This document shows, piece after piece, positions 10,664 through 26,741 of a DNA stretch of 64,000 nucleotides. The notes beneath the pieces are model-generated. The model was not told the DNA's origin. It was given only the letters and a program-made list of their open reading frames with translations, and did no database searches. Position 1 is the first letter of the stretch; each line of letters starts with the position of its first letter. Made by a program: the position numbers and the translations under genes. The stretch spans positions 248,001 through 312,000 of the forward strand of contig NZ_BCXD01000003.1 of NCBI RefSeq assembly GCF_001894925.1. Direction: 5' to 3'. The DNA is from Rhodococcus rhodnii NBRC 100604. GTDB taxonomy: Bacteria; Actinomycetota; Actinomycetes; Mycobacteriales; Mycobacteriaceae.

Positions 10664-11347
10664 TCACTCGGCGGTCTGCTCGCCGCCTCCGCGTGGCGAC
10701 AGGTCCGCGCCGTCGGCGGAGTCGGTGCGCTCCGGATCGAGGTCGTCCGCGAGGAGCCGATACAGCGACCGGCGCGCCTCGTCCACGATCTCGACCGCGC
10801 GTCGCCGCTGCGCGTCGGTTCCCACGACGGCGACCTGTCCGGCCGCGCCCGTGAGAGCGCCCACTGCGCGGCGCAGGTCGCCTCCTCCGTCGTCCGCGGC
10901 GGCGCGCACGTCGTCCCAGGGCGTCCCGAGGTCGGTCGCCTCGACGTACTCCGTCCCGGATTCGGTGAGCCGCGCGGTCTTGCGGCCGGCGAGTCGTTCG
11001 ACGACGACGTGCCCCTCGTCCTCGAGTTGCGAGAGTGCCGGGTACACCGAGCCGGGGCTCGGGCGCCAGACTCCGTCGCTGCGGGAGGCGATCTCCTGGA
11101 TCAACTCGTACCCGTGCATGGGGCGTTCCTTCAGCAGCAGCAGGATCGCGGCGCGGACATCGCCGCGCCGGCCACGGCCGCCTCTGCCTCGGCCCCGTCC
11201 ACCGGGGCCGAACTGGCCGGGCCCGACACCGGGTCCGAACCCTGCGCCCCCGAAGTCCGCGGGGCCACCGTACGGTCCGCGACCGCCTCGTCCGCGGCCG
11301 TGGCCGCGCGGGTCGCGATATGGGAATTCTCGCTGCATCCGTTCCAT
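10664..11347 (-). CDS. PadR family transcriptional regulator with Gly/Arg-rich N-terminus
   Basis: 227 residues. The winged-helix domain (about 62-140) is typical PadR: VRAAILLLLKERPMHGYELI, WRPSPGSVYPALSQLEDEG, GRKTARLTESG. The C-terminal part is helical and probably dimerising. The first 60 residues are an unusual run rich in RGG, GRG and FGPG, absent from most PadR proteins. RBS AAAGGAG precedes the ATG. Palindromes lie directly upstream, suggesting autorepression. No target gene is adjacent apart from the divergent-free neighbours; the secreted lipase downstream on the same strand is a possible member of the transcript. Confidence 0.88.
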   Translation of the reverse strand: MERMQREFPYRDPRGHGRGRGGRGPYGGPADFGGAGFGPGVGPGQFGPGGRGRGRGGRGRRGDVRAAILLLLKERPMHGYELIQEIASRSDGVWRPSPGSVYPALSQLEDEGHVVVERLAGRKTARLTESGTEYVEATDLGTPWDDVRAAADDGGGDLRRAVGALTGAAGQVAVVGTDAQRRRAVEIVDEARRSLYRLLADDLDPERTDSADGADLSPRGGGEQTAE

Positions 11348-11368
11348 GATGCTTCTCCTTTCTATCGA

Positions 11369-11388
11369 GATGCATCAACGATATATCG
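11369..11388 (-). promoter_or_regulatory. Palindromic AT-rich site upstream of the PadR gene
   Basis: Two perfect palindromes, GATGCATC (11369-11376) and CGATATATCG (11379-11388), lie 22-41 bases upstream of the start codon, in an AT-rich island inside GC-rich DNA. The place and symmetry fit an autoregulatory operator overlapping the promoter. Confidence 0.4.
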
Positions 11389-11432
11389 GCGTCGGGAAGG
11401 TGGCAACGTCCGGCGACGAGCCGGGAGCGGCG

Positions 11433-13454
11433 TCAGCCGATGTGCAACGGGTCGATCTGCACGCGCGCCGGGTGCGCCGCCTTGCGCGCGCCCCGTACCG
11501 CCTGCGCTGCCCGCAGAGCCGCGGCGAGCGCGCGGCCACCGCCGCGCGGAATCCGCAGGAGCATGCGCTCGACGTCCGCGGGATCGGCGTCGTCACCCGC
11601 GAACGGCCGGCGCGCACCGGCCGGCAACGGCACTGGGCCGAGCCGCTCGGTCCCCTCGGGCAGTTCCGAGGCCTCGAGCATGTCGGCGATCGCTGCCGCC
11701 GTGCCGTCGATCGCGGCGAGATGCACCGCGGGCGGGAACCCGACCTCGACGCGCTCGGCGAGCTGTCCCGCGGCATGACCGACCGGGTCCCAACGCACGA
11801 GTGCCTGGACCGTCGGGATCGACGAGTCCGCCACGACGACGACACTCCCGCCGTCTCGGCCGGGCCGCACGAGCGCGGCCGCGGCCGTCCAGCGGCGCAG
11901 GGTCTCCTCGGCGGCACGAAGGTCGGGGCGGCCGAGCAGCGCCCAGCCGTCGAGCAGCAGCGCGGCACCGTAGCCGTCCGGGGCGTACGGCTCGGCCCCG
12001 ACCGTCGCGACGACGAGCGACGCGCCACCGGGGACGTCCGCGAGCACGGCGTCGCCACCCGACGTCCGGACGGGGACGCCCGCGAACGCCCTGCCCAGCT
12101 CCTCCGCGGTGCGGCCCGCGCCCACGACGACGGCGCGCAGCGCGCGGCCACCGCAGGTCCCGCACCGGTAGCCCGCGTCGGCCGTGCCGCACCATCGGCA
12201 CGTCGGCGACGCGGCACCGTCCGCGTCCGCGGTGTCGGGCAGTTCGAGCGGGCCGTTGCATCGCCGGCAGCGCGCCGGCGTACGGCAGCGCGCGCACGCG
12301 AGCGACGGCACGTAGCCGCGGCGCGGTACCTGGACGAGGACGGGCTCGTCGCGCTCCAGGGCCGCACGCGCGGCCGCGAACGCGATGGCAGGCAGCCTGG
12401 CGGCGCGCGCGAGCGGATCACGTGCGAGCGCACGCTCGCTGTCCGCGAGCGCCGTCACGGCGGGCATCTCGTGCCGGACGGTCTCGCGTGGCGCGACCAG
12501 ATCGTGCGCCCACCCCGTCTCGACGAGCAGCTGGCTCTCCGCGGTCCTGGCGTGGCCGCCGACGACGAGGGCGCAGCCGCTCGCGTACGCGCGCAGCGCC
12601 GCGACCTCACGGCTGTGCGGGTAGGGCGCGCGGGGCTCCGCGTGGGATTCGTCGCCATCGTCCCACACGGCGAGCAGACCGAGGATGGGCACCGGCGCGA
12701 ACACGGCACTGCGGGGACCGACGACGATCCGGGCGGTTCCGCGCAACGCGGCGAGCCAGCGGCGATAGCGTGCCGACGGCCCGAGTCCGGCCGCGAGCCC
12801 GACGACGCCGCCCGCACCGACGACGTCGCTCGCCGCGGCCACGACGCGGTCGAGATCCTTCTGGTCCGGGACGACGATCACGGCCGAGCGACCGTCCGTC
12901 GAGGCGAGCGCGGCCAGCTCGGCGAGCCGACGCGGCCAGTCCTCGCCCGGCGTCGCCTGCCACACCGCCCGGGGGCCTCGCCCGCTGCGGACGGCGTCGA
13001 CGAAGGCGTCGCCGTGGCGGTAGCGCCCCCACGGCGTGGCGTCGACCGCGCTCTCGTCGACGACGGCGGGCTCCGGCGGCGCGTCGGACTCGACGCGCGC
13101 ATGGCGTGGCGGTATCGCGAGCCGCAGGACGTCGGCGCGGGTTCCGGCGTAGCGGGCGGCGACCCGCTCGGCCAGGTCTGCGATCTCGTCGGTGAGGACC
13201 TGCTCGCCGGAGACGACGCGCTCGAGCCACCCGAGCTTGCCGGTGTGCTCGCTCGCGTCGGTGCGTCCCAGCAGGAATCCGTCGACGAGCCGTCCCGCGA
13301 ACCGCACCCGCACCCGGACGCCGGGCCGTGCGGTGCCGTCGAACTCCTCGGGGACGAGGTAGTCGAACTCGCGATCGAGGTGCGGCAGCGGAAGCAGCGG
13401 CAGCACCCGGGCGACGGGGGCGGTGGGCGCGGCCGTGCGTGCGCCCGTCACCAT
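11433..13454 (-). CDS. priA: Primosomal protein N' (PriA), helicase motifs degenerate
   Basis: 673 residues. PriA restarts collapsed replication forks. The N-terminal DNA-binding domain (HLDREFDYLVPEEF, GVRVRVRFAGR) and the zinc-binding cysteines (CARCRTPARCRRCNG; CRWCGTADAGYRCGTCGG) are intact, but the Walker A GxGKT is replaced by ATPGEDWPRR and the DEAH box reads WDDGDESHAE. UniProt-style annotation of actinobacterial PriA already notes missing helicase motifs, so this is a lineage trait and not decay. It follows metK by 13 bases on the same strand, as in mycobacteria. Confidence 0.9.
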   Translation of the reverse strand: MVTGARTAAPTAPVARVLPLLPLPHLDREFDYLVPEEFDGTARPGVRVRVRFAGRLVDGFLLGRTDASEHTGKLGWLERVVSGEQVLTDEIADLAERVAARYAGTRADVLRLAIPPRHARVESDAPPEPAVVDESAVDATPWGRYRHGDAFVDAVRSGRGPRAVWQATPGEDWPRRLAELAALASTDGRSAVIVVPDQKDLDRVVAAASDVVGAGGVVGLAAGLGPSARYRRWLAALRGTARIVVGPRSAVFAPVPILGLLAVWDDGDESHAEPRAPYPHSREVAALRAYASGCALVVGGHARTAESQLLVETGWAHDLVAPRETVRHEMPAVTALADSERALARDPLARAARLPAIAFAAARAALERDEPVLVQVPRRGYVPSLACARCRTPARCRRCNGPLELPDTADADGAASPTCRWCGTADAGYRCGTCGGRALRAVVVGAGRTAEELGRAFAGVPVRTSGGDAVLADVPGGASLVVATVGAEPYAPDGYGAALLLDGWALLGRPDLRAAEETLRRWTAAAALVRPGRDGGSVVVVADSSIPTVQALVRWDPVGHAAGQLAERVEVGFPPAVHLAAIDGTAAAIADMLEASELPEGTERLGPVPLPAGARRPFAGDDADPADVERMLLRIPRGGGRALAAALRAAQAVRGARKAAHPARVQIDPLHIG

Positions 13455-13467
13455 CGGCGCGGCAGGA

Positions 13468-14682
<1,215 letters not shown>

Positions 14683-14779
14683 GGAGAATGTCCTCTCGAC
14701 GAACGTGTGATGGGGAGAAGTGCTGAAACGCGGCCCGTCGGACCATAGCGCGCGGCCGGACCGCGGTGAAGTGTTGCGC

Positions 14780-16153
14780 TCAGGTGTGTTCGTCACGCGA
14801 GCGGACGACGCGCTGCGCGACGGCGTCGAGGACGCGGCTGGCCATGAGCGACTTGGAGCCGTGCTCGAGCGCGCACTCGGAGCCGTCGGCGCCGAGCAGC
14901 CAGCCGTCGTTGTCGTCGACCTCGAAGGCCTTGCCCTCACCGACGGCGTTGACGACGAGCAGATCGCAGCCCTTGCGCGCGAGCTTGGCCCGCGCGTACG
15001 TGAGGACGTCACCGTTCTCGTCCCCGGTCTCGGCGGCGAAACCGACGATCACGGTGTCCGCGTCGAGGGTTCCGGCGCTGCGGGACTCGACGATCCCCGC
15101 GAGGATGTCGGGATTCTTGGCGAGCGGAATCGCGTCCGGTTCGCCGTCGCCCTTCTTGATCTTGCTGACGGCCGTGACGGTCGGCCGGAAGTCGGCGACG
15201 GCGGCGGCCATGACGATCGCGTCGGCGTCCGCCGCGTGCTTCTCGACGGCCTCGCGCATGTCGAGGGCTGTCTTCACGTGCACGGTGTCCACGGCGGCGG
15301 GCTCGTCGAGGCCCGCGGTGTAGCCGGAGACGAGCACGACCCGTGCGCCGCGTTGCGCGGCGAGCCGGGCGAGCGCGTAGCCCTGTTTCCCGGAGCTGCG
15401 GTTGCCGAGGAAACGGACGGGATCGACCGGTTCGCGGGTACCGCCCGCGGTGACGAGCACCCGCACGCCCTCGAGGTCGCGTGGGACGGCGTCGTCGCGT
15501 TCGAGCAGCAGCGTGGCGATCGTCGCGATCTCGGCGGGCTCGGGCAGCCTGCCTGCGCCGGTGTCCTTGCCGGTGAGCCGTCCGGACGCCGGCTCGATCA
15601 CCGTCGCGCCGCGGCGGCGCAGGACGGCGACGTTCTCGGCGGTGGCGGGGTGCTCCCACATCTCGGTGTGCATCGCGGGCGCGAAGACGACCGGACACCG
15701 CGCCGTCAGCAGCGTCGCGGTGAGCAGGTCGTCGGCGCGGCCGTGCGCGGCGCGCGCGAGCAGATCCGCGGTCGCCGGCGCCACCACGACGAGATCGGCC
15801 TGCTGGCCGAGCCGTACGTGCGGCACCGCCGGAACGTCCTCGAAGACGCCCGTGTCGACGCGGTGGCCCGACAGGGCCTCGAAGGTCGCGGCGCCCACGA
15901 ATTCGAGCGCCGACTCGGTGGGGATCACCCGGACGTCGTGTCCTGCCTCGGTGAAGAGGCGGACGAGCGAGCACGCCTTGTAGGCGGCGATCCCGCCGCC
16001 CACACCGACGACGATGCGCCGGCGCGCATGCGGCGGCGTCTCACCGTCGCCCGCTGCCGTGCTGACGCTCGGTGCTGTGCCGACGCTCGGTGCTGTGCTG
16101 TCGGTCGGCGTGTCGCTGTCGGTCACGGCCTCGCTCCCCCGTACGCGCGTCAC
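14780..16153 (-). CDS. coaBC: Bifunctional phosphopantothenoylcysteine decarboxylase / phosphopantothenate-cysteine ligase
   Basis: 457 residues. Two steps of coenzyme A synthesis. CoaC half: [16 protein letters not shown] flavin site, [20 protein letters not shown] with the catalytic His, [12 protein letters not shown]. CoaB half: [19 protein letters not shown] and [11 protein letters not shown], then KIKK. The GTG at 16153 overlaps the rpoZ stop (GTGA); the conserved protein begins about residue 43, after a Thr/Ser-rich stretch that contains an 18-bp repeat. A GTG at 16126 is an alternative start. Confidence 0.95.
   Translation of the reverse strand: MTRVRGSEAVTDSDTPTDSTAPSVGTAPSVSTAAGDGETPPHARRRIVVGVGGGIAAYKACSLVRLFTEAGHDVRVIPTESALEFVGAATFEALSGHRVDTGVFEDVPAVPHVRLGQQADLVVVAPATADLLARAAHGRADDLLTATLLTARCPVVFAPAMHTEMWEHPATAENVAVLRRRGATVIEPASGRLTGKDTGAGRLPEPAEIATIATLLLERDDAVPRDLEGVRVLVTAGGTREPVDPVRFLGNRSSGKQGYALARLAAQRGARVVLVSGYTAGLDEPAAVDTVHVKTALDMREAVEKHAADADAIVMAAAVADFRPTVTAVSKIKKGDGEPDAIPLAKNPDILAGIVESRSAGTLDADTVIVGFAAETGDENGDVLTYARAKLARKGCDLLVVNAVGEGKAFEVDDNDGWLLGADGSECALEHGSKSLMASRVLDAVAQRVVRSRDEHT
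16064..16098. repeat. 18-bp period tandem repeat in coaBC N-terminus
   Basis: GACGCTCGGTGCTGTGC occurs at 16064-16080 and again at 16082-16098. It encodes the repeated APSV-T residues of the non-conserved CoaBC N-terminus. Confidence 0.8.
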
Positions 16154-16452
16154 TCGCCTTCGGTGTGCTCGAGGAGGTCGGAGTGGATCTCACGCATCGC
16201 GATCGACAGCGGCTTCTCCTGCAGGCCGGGCTCCACGAGGGGGCCGACGTACTCGAGAATGCCGTCGCCGAGCTGGTTGTAGTAGTCGTTGATCTGCCGA
16301 GCCCGCTTGGCCGCGTAGATCACGAGCGCGTACTTCGACGACGTGCGTTCGAGCAGTTCGTCGATGGGCGGGTTGGTGATTCCGAGCGGGGTGTCGTACA
16401 CGGGGGCTTCGCCCGGCGACGGGATGTTCGGCGCAGTGGTGCTGCTGCTCAC
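16150..16452 (-). CDS. rpoZ: DNA-directed RNA polymerase omega subunit
   Basis: 100 residues. Assists beta-prime folding and RNA polymerase assembly. Family core: [56 protein letters not shown] start at 16452 behind GGAGA. Sits between gmk and coaBC, the conserved actinobacterial order, and its stop overlaps the coaBC start. Confidence 0.96.
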   Translation of the reverse strand: MSSSTTAPNIPSPGEAPVYDTPLGITNPPIDELLERTSSKYALVIYAAKRARQINDYYNQLGDGILEYVGPLVEPGLQEKPLSIAMREIHSDLLEHTEGE

Positions 16453-16510
16453 TCGGGTGTCTCCTGAACGTCGAGAGCGGGTGGACGGACGGTGGGATCG
16501 GCGTGGTGCG

Positions 16511-16530
16511 CGAACGCTCAGAAGCGTTCG
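16511..16530 (-). terminator. Hairpin spanning the gmk stop codon
   Basis: Perfect 8-bp arms (CGAACGCT / AGCGTTCG) around a CAGA loop. The gmk stop (16518-16520) sits in the arm and loop, so a terminator or a stop-codon hairpin is encoded within the last gmk codons. Confidence 0.4.
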
Positions 16531-17117
16531 GCGGCGTCGTCGGGCTGTCCGACCAACAATCGTACCAATTCGTCGCAGACGCGTTCGACATCGTCGTTGA
16601 TCAGGACGACGTCGAACTCCTGCTGGGCCGCGAGTTCGACCCGCGCGGTGGCGAGCCGGCGTTCGACGACCTCCGCGGGTTCGGTGCCGCGGCCGGTGAG
16701 CCGGGAGACGAGAACCTCCCAGCTGGGCGGTGCGAGGAACACGAGCGTCGCCTCGGGCTTGGCGGCCCGCACGGCGCGCGCACCGGCGAGGTCGACCTCG
16801 ACGAGCACGGGCTCACCTGCCGCGAGGGCGGTCTCGACCGGTTCGGCGGGGGTACCCGATCGCTGCAGCCCGCCGTGGATGTCGGCCCATTCGAGCAGCT
16901 GCCCGTGATCGATCATCGCCTGGAACTCGTCGCGGCCGACGAACCGGTAGTCGGTTCCGTCGACCTCTCCGGGCCGGGGTGCTCGTGTCGTCGCGGACAC
17001 CGAGAAGTGCAGTTCGGGCAGGCGGCGACGGAGTTCTCGCACGACCGTCGACTTGCCGACGGCCGAGGGGCCGGCCAGTACCACCAGCCGACCCCTCGTG
17101 TTCGCGTTCTCGTTCAC
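16518..17117 (-). CDS. gmk: Guanylate kinase
   Basis: 199 residues. Phosphorylates GMP to GDP. P-loop [14 protein letters not shown] at about 16-29; GMP-binding [38 protein letters not shown] start at 17117, seven bases after mihF, so the two are likely cotranscribed, as in mycobacteria. Confidence 0.96.
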   Translation of the reverse strand: MNENANTRGRLVVLAGPSAVGKSTVVRELRRRLPELHFSVSATTRAPRPGEVDGTDYRFVGRDEFQAMIDHGQLLEWADIHGGLQRSGTPAEPVETALAAGEPVLVEVDLAGARAVRAAKPEATLVFLAPPSWEVLVSRLTGRGTEPAEVVERRLATARVELAAQQEFDVVLINDDVERVCDELVRLLVGQPDDAAERF

Positions 17118-17124
17118 GCCTCGG

Positions 17125-17445
17125 TCAGGCGTCGAAGTCGAACCGGGCGAGCAGGGCCTTGCGCTGGCGATCGCCGAGCCCGCGCAGCCGGCGGGTCGGG
17201 GCGATCTCGAGCTCGGTCATGATCTCCTGCGCCTTGACCTTGCCGACCTTCGGCAGGGCCTCGAGCAGCGCCGAGACCTTCATCTTGCCCAGGATCTCAT
17301 CGCTCTCGGCATCCTTGAGGACCTGCTTGAGGTCGGTGCCGCCGCGCTTGAGCCGGTCCTTGAGCTCGGCCCGGGCTCGACGCGCTGCAGCCGCCTTCTC
17401 CAGAGCAGCGGCACGCTGCTCGTCGGTCAACTGGGGAAGGGCCAC
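17125..17445 (-). CDS. mihF: Mycobacterial-type integration host factor (mIHF)
   Basis: 106 residues, Lys/Arg-rich nucleoid protein. Known from mycobacteria and Streptomyces (sIHF) to bind and bend DNA without sequence identity to E. coli IHF. N-terminal long helix ([19 protein letters not shown]), then the conserved [19 protein letters not shown] and [14 protein letters not shown], an S13-like helix-two-turn-helix. A 143-base gap upstream holds its promoter; GGAGGAACC precedes the GTG. Confidence 0.95.
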   Translation of the reverse strand: MALPQLTDEQRAAALEKAAAARRARAELKDRLKRGGTDLKQVLKDAESDEILGKMKVSALLEALPKVGKVKAQEIMTELEIAPTRRLRGLGDRQRKALLARFDFDA

Positions 17446-17525
17446 GGTTCCTCCGTCTCGTCGTTGGCAAAAAACACTCGTACCGCCGGATAACCAGCGG
17501 CGATAGCGACCGTACCCAGCACGCA

Positions 17526-17543
17526 GCGGGATTGCGAACCCGC
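17526..17543 (-). terminator. Weak hairpin after pyrF
   Basis: GCGGG / CCCGC arms with an 8-base centre in the 143-base gap between pyrF and mihF. Position fits an operon end; the stem is short. Confidence 0.25.
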
Positions 17544-17588
17544 CCCCCGGCCACGATCGCGTGCTCCCGGTGCGCTATTGGGTGCCGG

Positions 17589-18425
17589 TCAACGCAGTGC
17601 GGCCTCGATCTCGTCGCGGGTGCGCACGGCAGCCTCTCGCAGTGCTGCCGGATCGGGTCCGGCACGCAGCACGCTTCGAGAGACGTTGGGCAACAACAGT
17701 TCCCGATGATCGGGGAAGACCGAGGCGAGATCGCTCGCCGTCGCTCCCTGTGCGCCGACCCCCGGCGCGAGCACCGGTCCCTCGAACTCTCCCAGGTCGA
17801 GCCCGTGTCCGCGTGTCGCACCGACCACGAGGCCCACGAGATCGGCCGTCTCGCGGTTGCGCTGGGCTGCCGCGGCCACGACGGACTGCGCGACACCGAC
17901 ACCACCGGAGCCGACGGACCGCTGCAGGTCGCCACCCTCCGGGTTCGACGTGCGCGCGAGCACGAACACGCCGCGACTCGTCCGTGCGGCCACGTCCAGC
18001 GCGGGCGCGAGCGCGTCGAAGCCCAGGTACGGCGAGAGCGTCACTGCGTCGGCGGCCAGCGGCGAACCGTCGCCGAGCCAGGCGCCCGCGTATGCAGCCA
18101 TCGTGGACCCGATGTCGCCGCGCTTGGCGTCCGCAAGGGCGAGGGCACCGAGCTCGACGAGGTCCGCGAGGGTGCGCTCCAGGACCGCGATCCCGGCACT
18201 GCCGTACGCCTCGAAGAACGCCACCTGTGGCTTGACGACGGCGACCTCGCCGCCGAACGCCTCGACACACGTGTGCGCGAAGGTCTCGAGCCCCACGGGC
18301 GTGTGCGGCAGCCCCCACGCGTCGAGCAGTTCGGGATGCGGATCGATCCCGACGCAGAGCCGTCCGCGGCCGGCGACGGCCGACCGCAGACGTTCGCTCC
18401 AGGGGCGTGCGTCCGGCTCGCTCAT
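17589..18425 (-). CDS. pyrF: Orotidine 5'-phosphate decarboxylase (group 2)
   Basis: 278 residues. Final step to UMP. LCVGIDPHPELLDAWG at the N-terminus, and LALADAKRGDIGSTM carrying the catalytic Lys and Asp pair typical of the long, group 2 actinobacterial enzymes; ARTSNPEG and LAPGVGAQGA bind phosphate. It is 60 bases downstream of carB, the only UMP-operon gene from pyrR onward that does not overlap its neighbour. Confidence 0.96.
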   Translation of the reverse strand: MSEPDARPWSERLRSAVAGRGRLCVGIDPHPELLDAWGLPHTPVGLETFAHTCVEAFGGEVAVVKPQVAFFEAYGSAGIAVLERTLADLVELGALALADAKRGDIGSTMAAYAGAWLGDGSPLAADAVTLSPYLGFDALAPALDVAARTSRGVFVLARTSNPEGGDLQRSVGSGGVGVAQSVVAAAAQRNRETADLVGLVVGATRGHGLDLGEFEGPVLAPGVGAQGATASDLASVFPDHRELLLPNVSRSVLRAGPDPAALREAAVRTRDEIEAALR

Positions 18426-18485
18426 CCGGCCGGCCTCATGCGCGCTCTCCCCCCGCGCCGAGACCGGTCATGCCCCCGACGCCCT

Positions 18486-21820
<3,335 letters not shown>

Positions 21821-21821
<1 letters not shown>

Positions 21822-23017
21822 TACTTCGTGACTCCGGTTCGTGCGGACAGCAGGCGGGTGAAGCGGTCGAACAGGTACGCGGCGTCGTGCGGGCCAGCGG
21901 CGGCCTCGGGGTGGTACTGCACCGAGAACGCGGAGTCGTCGAGCAGGCGGACGCCTTCGACGGTGCCGTCGTTCGCGCACGTGTGGCTCACGATCGCGCG
22001 GCCGAAGGGGGTGTCGAACTCCTCCCCCGCCTCGCCGTCGAGCGCGAACCCGTGGTTCTGCGCCGTGATCGCGACGCGGCCGGTCTCGTGATCGACGACC
22101 GGGATGTTGATGCCGCGATGACCGAACTTCATCTTGTAGGTGCTACGGCCGAGGGCACGGCCGAGGATCTGGTTGCCGAAGCAGATGCCGAACAGCGGGA
22201 TCCGCTCGCCGAGTACCTGTTCGGTGAGCCGGACCGCGCCGTCGGCGGTCGCGGGGTCGCCCGGGCCGTTGGAGAGGAAGACCCCGTCGGCCTCGACGTC
22301 CCGGATCTGCTCGAGCGTCGCCGTGGCCGGGAGCACGTGCACCCGGACGCCGCGCTGCGCGAACATCCGCGGCGTGTTCGTCTTGATGCCGAGGTCGATC
22401 GCGGCGACGGTGTACAGCGGATCGCCGTCGGGCTCGACGACGTACCCGCTGGACGTCGTGACCTCGCCCGCGAGGTCGGCGCCGAGCATCGACGGCTGCT
22501 CGCGCACGCGGCGCACCAGCTCGTCGGTGTCGAGCGCGCCGTCCGCGGTGGTCGCGAGCGCGTCTCCCGAGAAGATTCCGGCACGCATCGACCCGCGCGT
22601 GCGCAGGTGGCGCACGAGCGCGCGGGTGTCGATGCCCGCGAGCCCGACGACGTCCTGCCGTTCGAGTTCGTCCTGCAGCGAGCCGGTGGCGCGCCAGTTG
22701 GAGACGCGGCGCGACGGATCGCGCACGACGTAGCCGGCGACCCAGATCCGGGCGCCCGACGACGCGCCGTCCGGTCCGACCGACTCGTCGTCCTCGTCGT
22801 TCCAGCCGGTGTTGCCGATCTGCGGCGCCGTCGAGACGACGATCTGCCGGTGATAGCTGGGGTCGGTGAGCGTCTCCTGGTAGCCGGTCATCCCGGTGCT
22901 GAAGACCGCCTCGCCGAGGGTCTGCCCGACGGCACCGAAGACCGTGCCGCGGAAGATCTTCCCGTCCTCGAGCGCGAGGACGGCGAGGGTGTCGTGGATG
23001 CGGTCCGTGCCGCTCAT
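21821..23017 (-). CDS. carA: Carbamoyl-phosphate synthase small (glutaminase) subunit
   Basis: 398 residues. Hydrolyses glutamine and channels ammonia to CarB. Class I amidotransferase triad: Cys in [16 protein letters not shown], His and Glu in [16 protein letters not shown]-terminal [14 protein letters not shown] and [14 protein letters not shown] are standard. ATG 23017 overlaps the upstream membrane-protein stop (ATGA). Confidence 0.97.
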
Positions 23018-23586
23018 GCGTGTTCTCCGTTGCTGCTGTCGTTCGTGGTGGACGCGCTCGCGCCGGGCTCGGTGGCCTGCGGGGCGTCCGGTGTCGTGGT
23101 GGCGAGCGGGGCGGTCCAGTCCGGGTAGACGCTCTTGTCGTCGGCACGGAAGCCGGTGTCGAGCTCGGTGCCGTTCGGCAGCGCCCACCGGACGACGAGC
23201 ACGCCGTCCTTCGTCATGACCTTCCCCGCGAGCCCGCGTTCGGTACGGACCGCGATGATCGCGTCCTGCGGGATCCAGATCGGCATCGCGCCGTCACGGT
23301 CGAGGAGGATGCCCGTCGCGAAGCGCGTGAGCTCGCCGTTGGCGCGTTCGCCGAGGTCGGCGACGACGACGCGGTCCTGCCAGCTCGGGGCGAGCGTGCT
23401 GCCGACGTACAGTCCCGTGACGCCGCGGACGATCGGTTCGCCGAGGCTCTCCGGCACCGCCGGCAACTCGCCGATCTGCTCGGTCTGTCGTCGGGCGCGG
23501 CCGCGCCAGCCCTTGTACATGAGGGCGATCATCGCGATCCAGAAGAGGGTGCAGCCGATCACCCACAACCAGCGTTCGAGATCCAT
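23014..23586 (-). CDS. Single-pass membrane protein of the pyr operon (Rv1382-like)
   Basis: 190 residues. One N-terminal membrane helix ([19 protein letters not shown]), then a basic patch and a soluble beta-rich domain ([39 protein letters not shown]). The last 40 residues are polar. It overlaps pyrC and carA by four bases each, so it is made with the operon, and the same position is kept in M. tuberculosis. Function unknown; conserved coupling suggests a role tied to the pathway or simply its expression level. Confidence 0.88.
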   Translation of the reverse strand: MDLERWLWVIGCTLFWIAMIALMYKGWRGRARRQTEQIGELPAVPESLGEPIVRGVTGLYVGSTLAPSWQDRVVVADLGERANGELTRFATGILLDRDGAMPIWIPQDAIIAVRTERGLAGKVMTKDGVLVVRWALPNGTELDTGFRADDKSVYPDWTAPLATTTPDAPQATEPGASASTTNDSSNGEHA

Positions 23587-24973
23587 CAGCGGGTACCTCC
23601 TGCGCGTTCGTGCCCCCGTGTCGGTTCGTGATTCCGTACCTGCCCGTCGCGCGCGGTCGTCCTGCCGCGCAGGATCGTCGCGGTCACCTTCGCGGGCAAC
23701 GTCATCGACTCGTACGGGGTGTTGTCCGCGATCGACGCGAGTGCGGGGCCGGTCACCGTCCACTCGACGTCGGGATCGACGAGCGTCAGGTTCGCGGGCT
23801 CTCCGGCCGCGATCGGCCGGCCCTGGTCGCCGAGGCGCACGATCTGTGCGGGGCGCTCGCTCATGACGCGGGCGACGCCGCGCCAGTCGAGATCGCCCGG
23901 CCGCACGAGCGTGGCGACGACGATGGACAGCGCCGTCTCGAGTCCGAGCATGCCCGGGCGCGCGAGCGCGAACTCGCAGCACTTGTCCTGTTCCGCGTGC
24001 GGTGCGTGATCGGTCGCGACGCAGTCGATCACGCCGTCCGCGAGGGCGCGGCGCAGTGCGAGGACGTCGGAACGCTCCCGCAGCGGCGGGTTCACGCGGT
24101 TGACGCCGTCGTAGGTCTCGAGCCGTGAGTCGTCGAGCAGGATGTGGTGCGGGGTGACCTCGGCCGTGATCGCGATGCCCTGGCCCTTCGCCCACCGCAC
24201 CAGTTCGACAGTGCCCGCCGTCGAGGCGTGGCACACGTGCAGGCGCGCACCGGCGTCGCGGGCGAGCAGCGCGTCGCGCGCGACGATCGACTCCTCGGCG
24301 GCGCGCGGCCAGCCCGCGAGCCCGAGCCGCGCAGCCGTCGGGCCCTCGTGCGCGACGGCGCCGTCGGTGAGCCGGGGATCCTCGGAGTGCTGGGCGATCA
24401 GGACGTCGAGCGACGCCGCGTACTCGAGCGCACGGCGCATCACGAGGGAGTCGGACACGCAGTGGCCGTCGTCCGAGAACACCCGGACGCCGCCGGCGCC
24501 CGACGCCATCGCTCCCATCTCGGCGAGCTGCGTGCCCGCGAGTCCGACGGTGACGGCACCGACGGGATGCACGTCGACGAGCCCGACCTCGCGGCCGCGG
24601 CGCCACACGTGATCGGTGACGACGGCGGTGTCGGCGACCGGATCGGTGTTCGCCATCGCGAACACCGCGGTGTAGCCACCCAGTGCGGCCGCCGCCGAAC
24701 CCGAGTCGATCGTCTCGGTGTCCTCGCGGCCGGGCTCGCGCAGGTGCGTGTGGATGTCGACGAATCCGGGAAGCAGGATCTGGCCGCGGCCCTCGATCAC
24801 CTCGGCGCCCTCGGCCGGCGTGAGACCGGCACCGATCTCGGCGATCACGCCGTTCTCGATCGCGACGTCGACCGGATCGCCTTCGCCGTACGGCCGGACG
24901 TCTCGCAGGAACACGGATTCTCCCGTCTCGCTGTACTCGGAATGCAGGTGCGTGGCTGTGTCGTGACTACCGG

Positions 24974-24977
<4 letters not shown>
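23586..24977 (-). CDS. pyrC: Dihydroorotase (class I)
   Basis: 463 residues. Cyclises carbamoyl aspartate to dihydroorotate. Metal ligands: [27 protein letters not shown] and VATDHAPHA. Slightly longer than the usual 430 because of a 20-residue polar N-terminus and a polar tail. ATG 24977 overlaps the pyrB stop (ATGA); its own stop overlaps the next gene. Confidence 0.96.
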
Positions 24978-26621
<1,644 letters not shown>

Positions 26622-26635
26622 TGCCTGACCTGTTC

Positions 26636-26641
26636 AGAATA
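26636..26641 (-). promoter_or_regulatory. Candidate -10 element of the pyr operon
   Basis: TATTCT on the minus strand, giving a leader of about 50 bases that just contains the PyrR element. No clear -35 was seen. Confidence 0.3.
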
Positions 26642-26660
26642 TCAGCGACCGGATACCGCG

Positions 26661-26688
26661 CCGGAGCGGCCGGGCCGGGCCGCCCCGG
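26661..26688 (-). terminator. Candidate terminator after nusB
   Basis: GC stem CCGG-GCGGCC / GGCCGC-CCGG with one A-C mismatch and a six-base loop, between nusB and pyrR. It would isolate the pyr promoter from efp-nusB read-through. Confidence 0.4.
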
Positions 26689-26741
26689 ACTGCGACGGGC
26701 GTCACCTGCCGCAGGTCCGGGCATCGCCGCCCGGCACCGCG

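Noticed and set aside
11433-13454. priA as a decaying pseudogene
   Set aside because: Helicase motifs are lost throughout actinobacteria while zinc and DNA-binding parts are kept and the frame is intact.
14683-14779. Possible SAM riboswitch before metK
   Set aside because: Only 97 bases, no paired P1-P4 pattern or conserved core seen; a -10-like TATGGT explains the spacing better.
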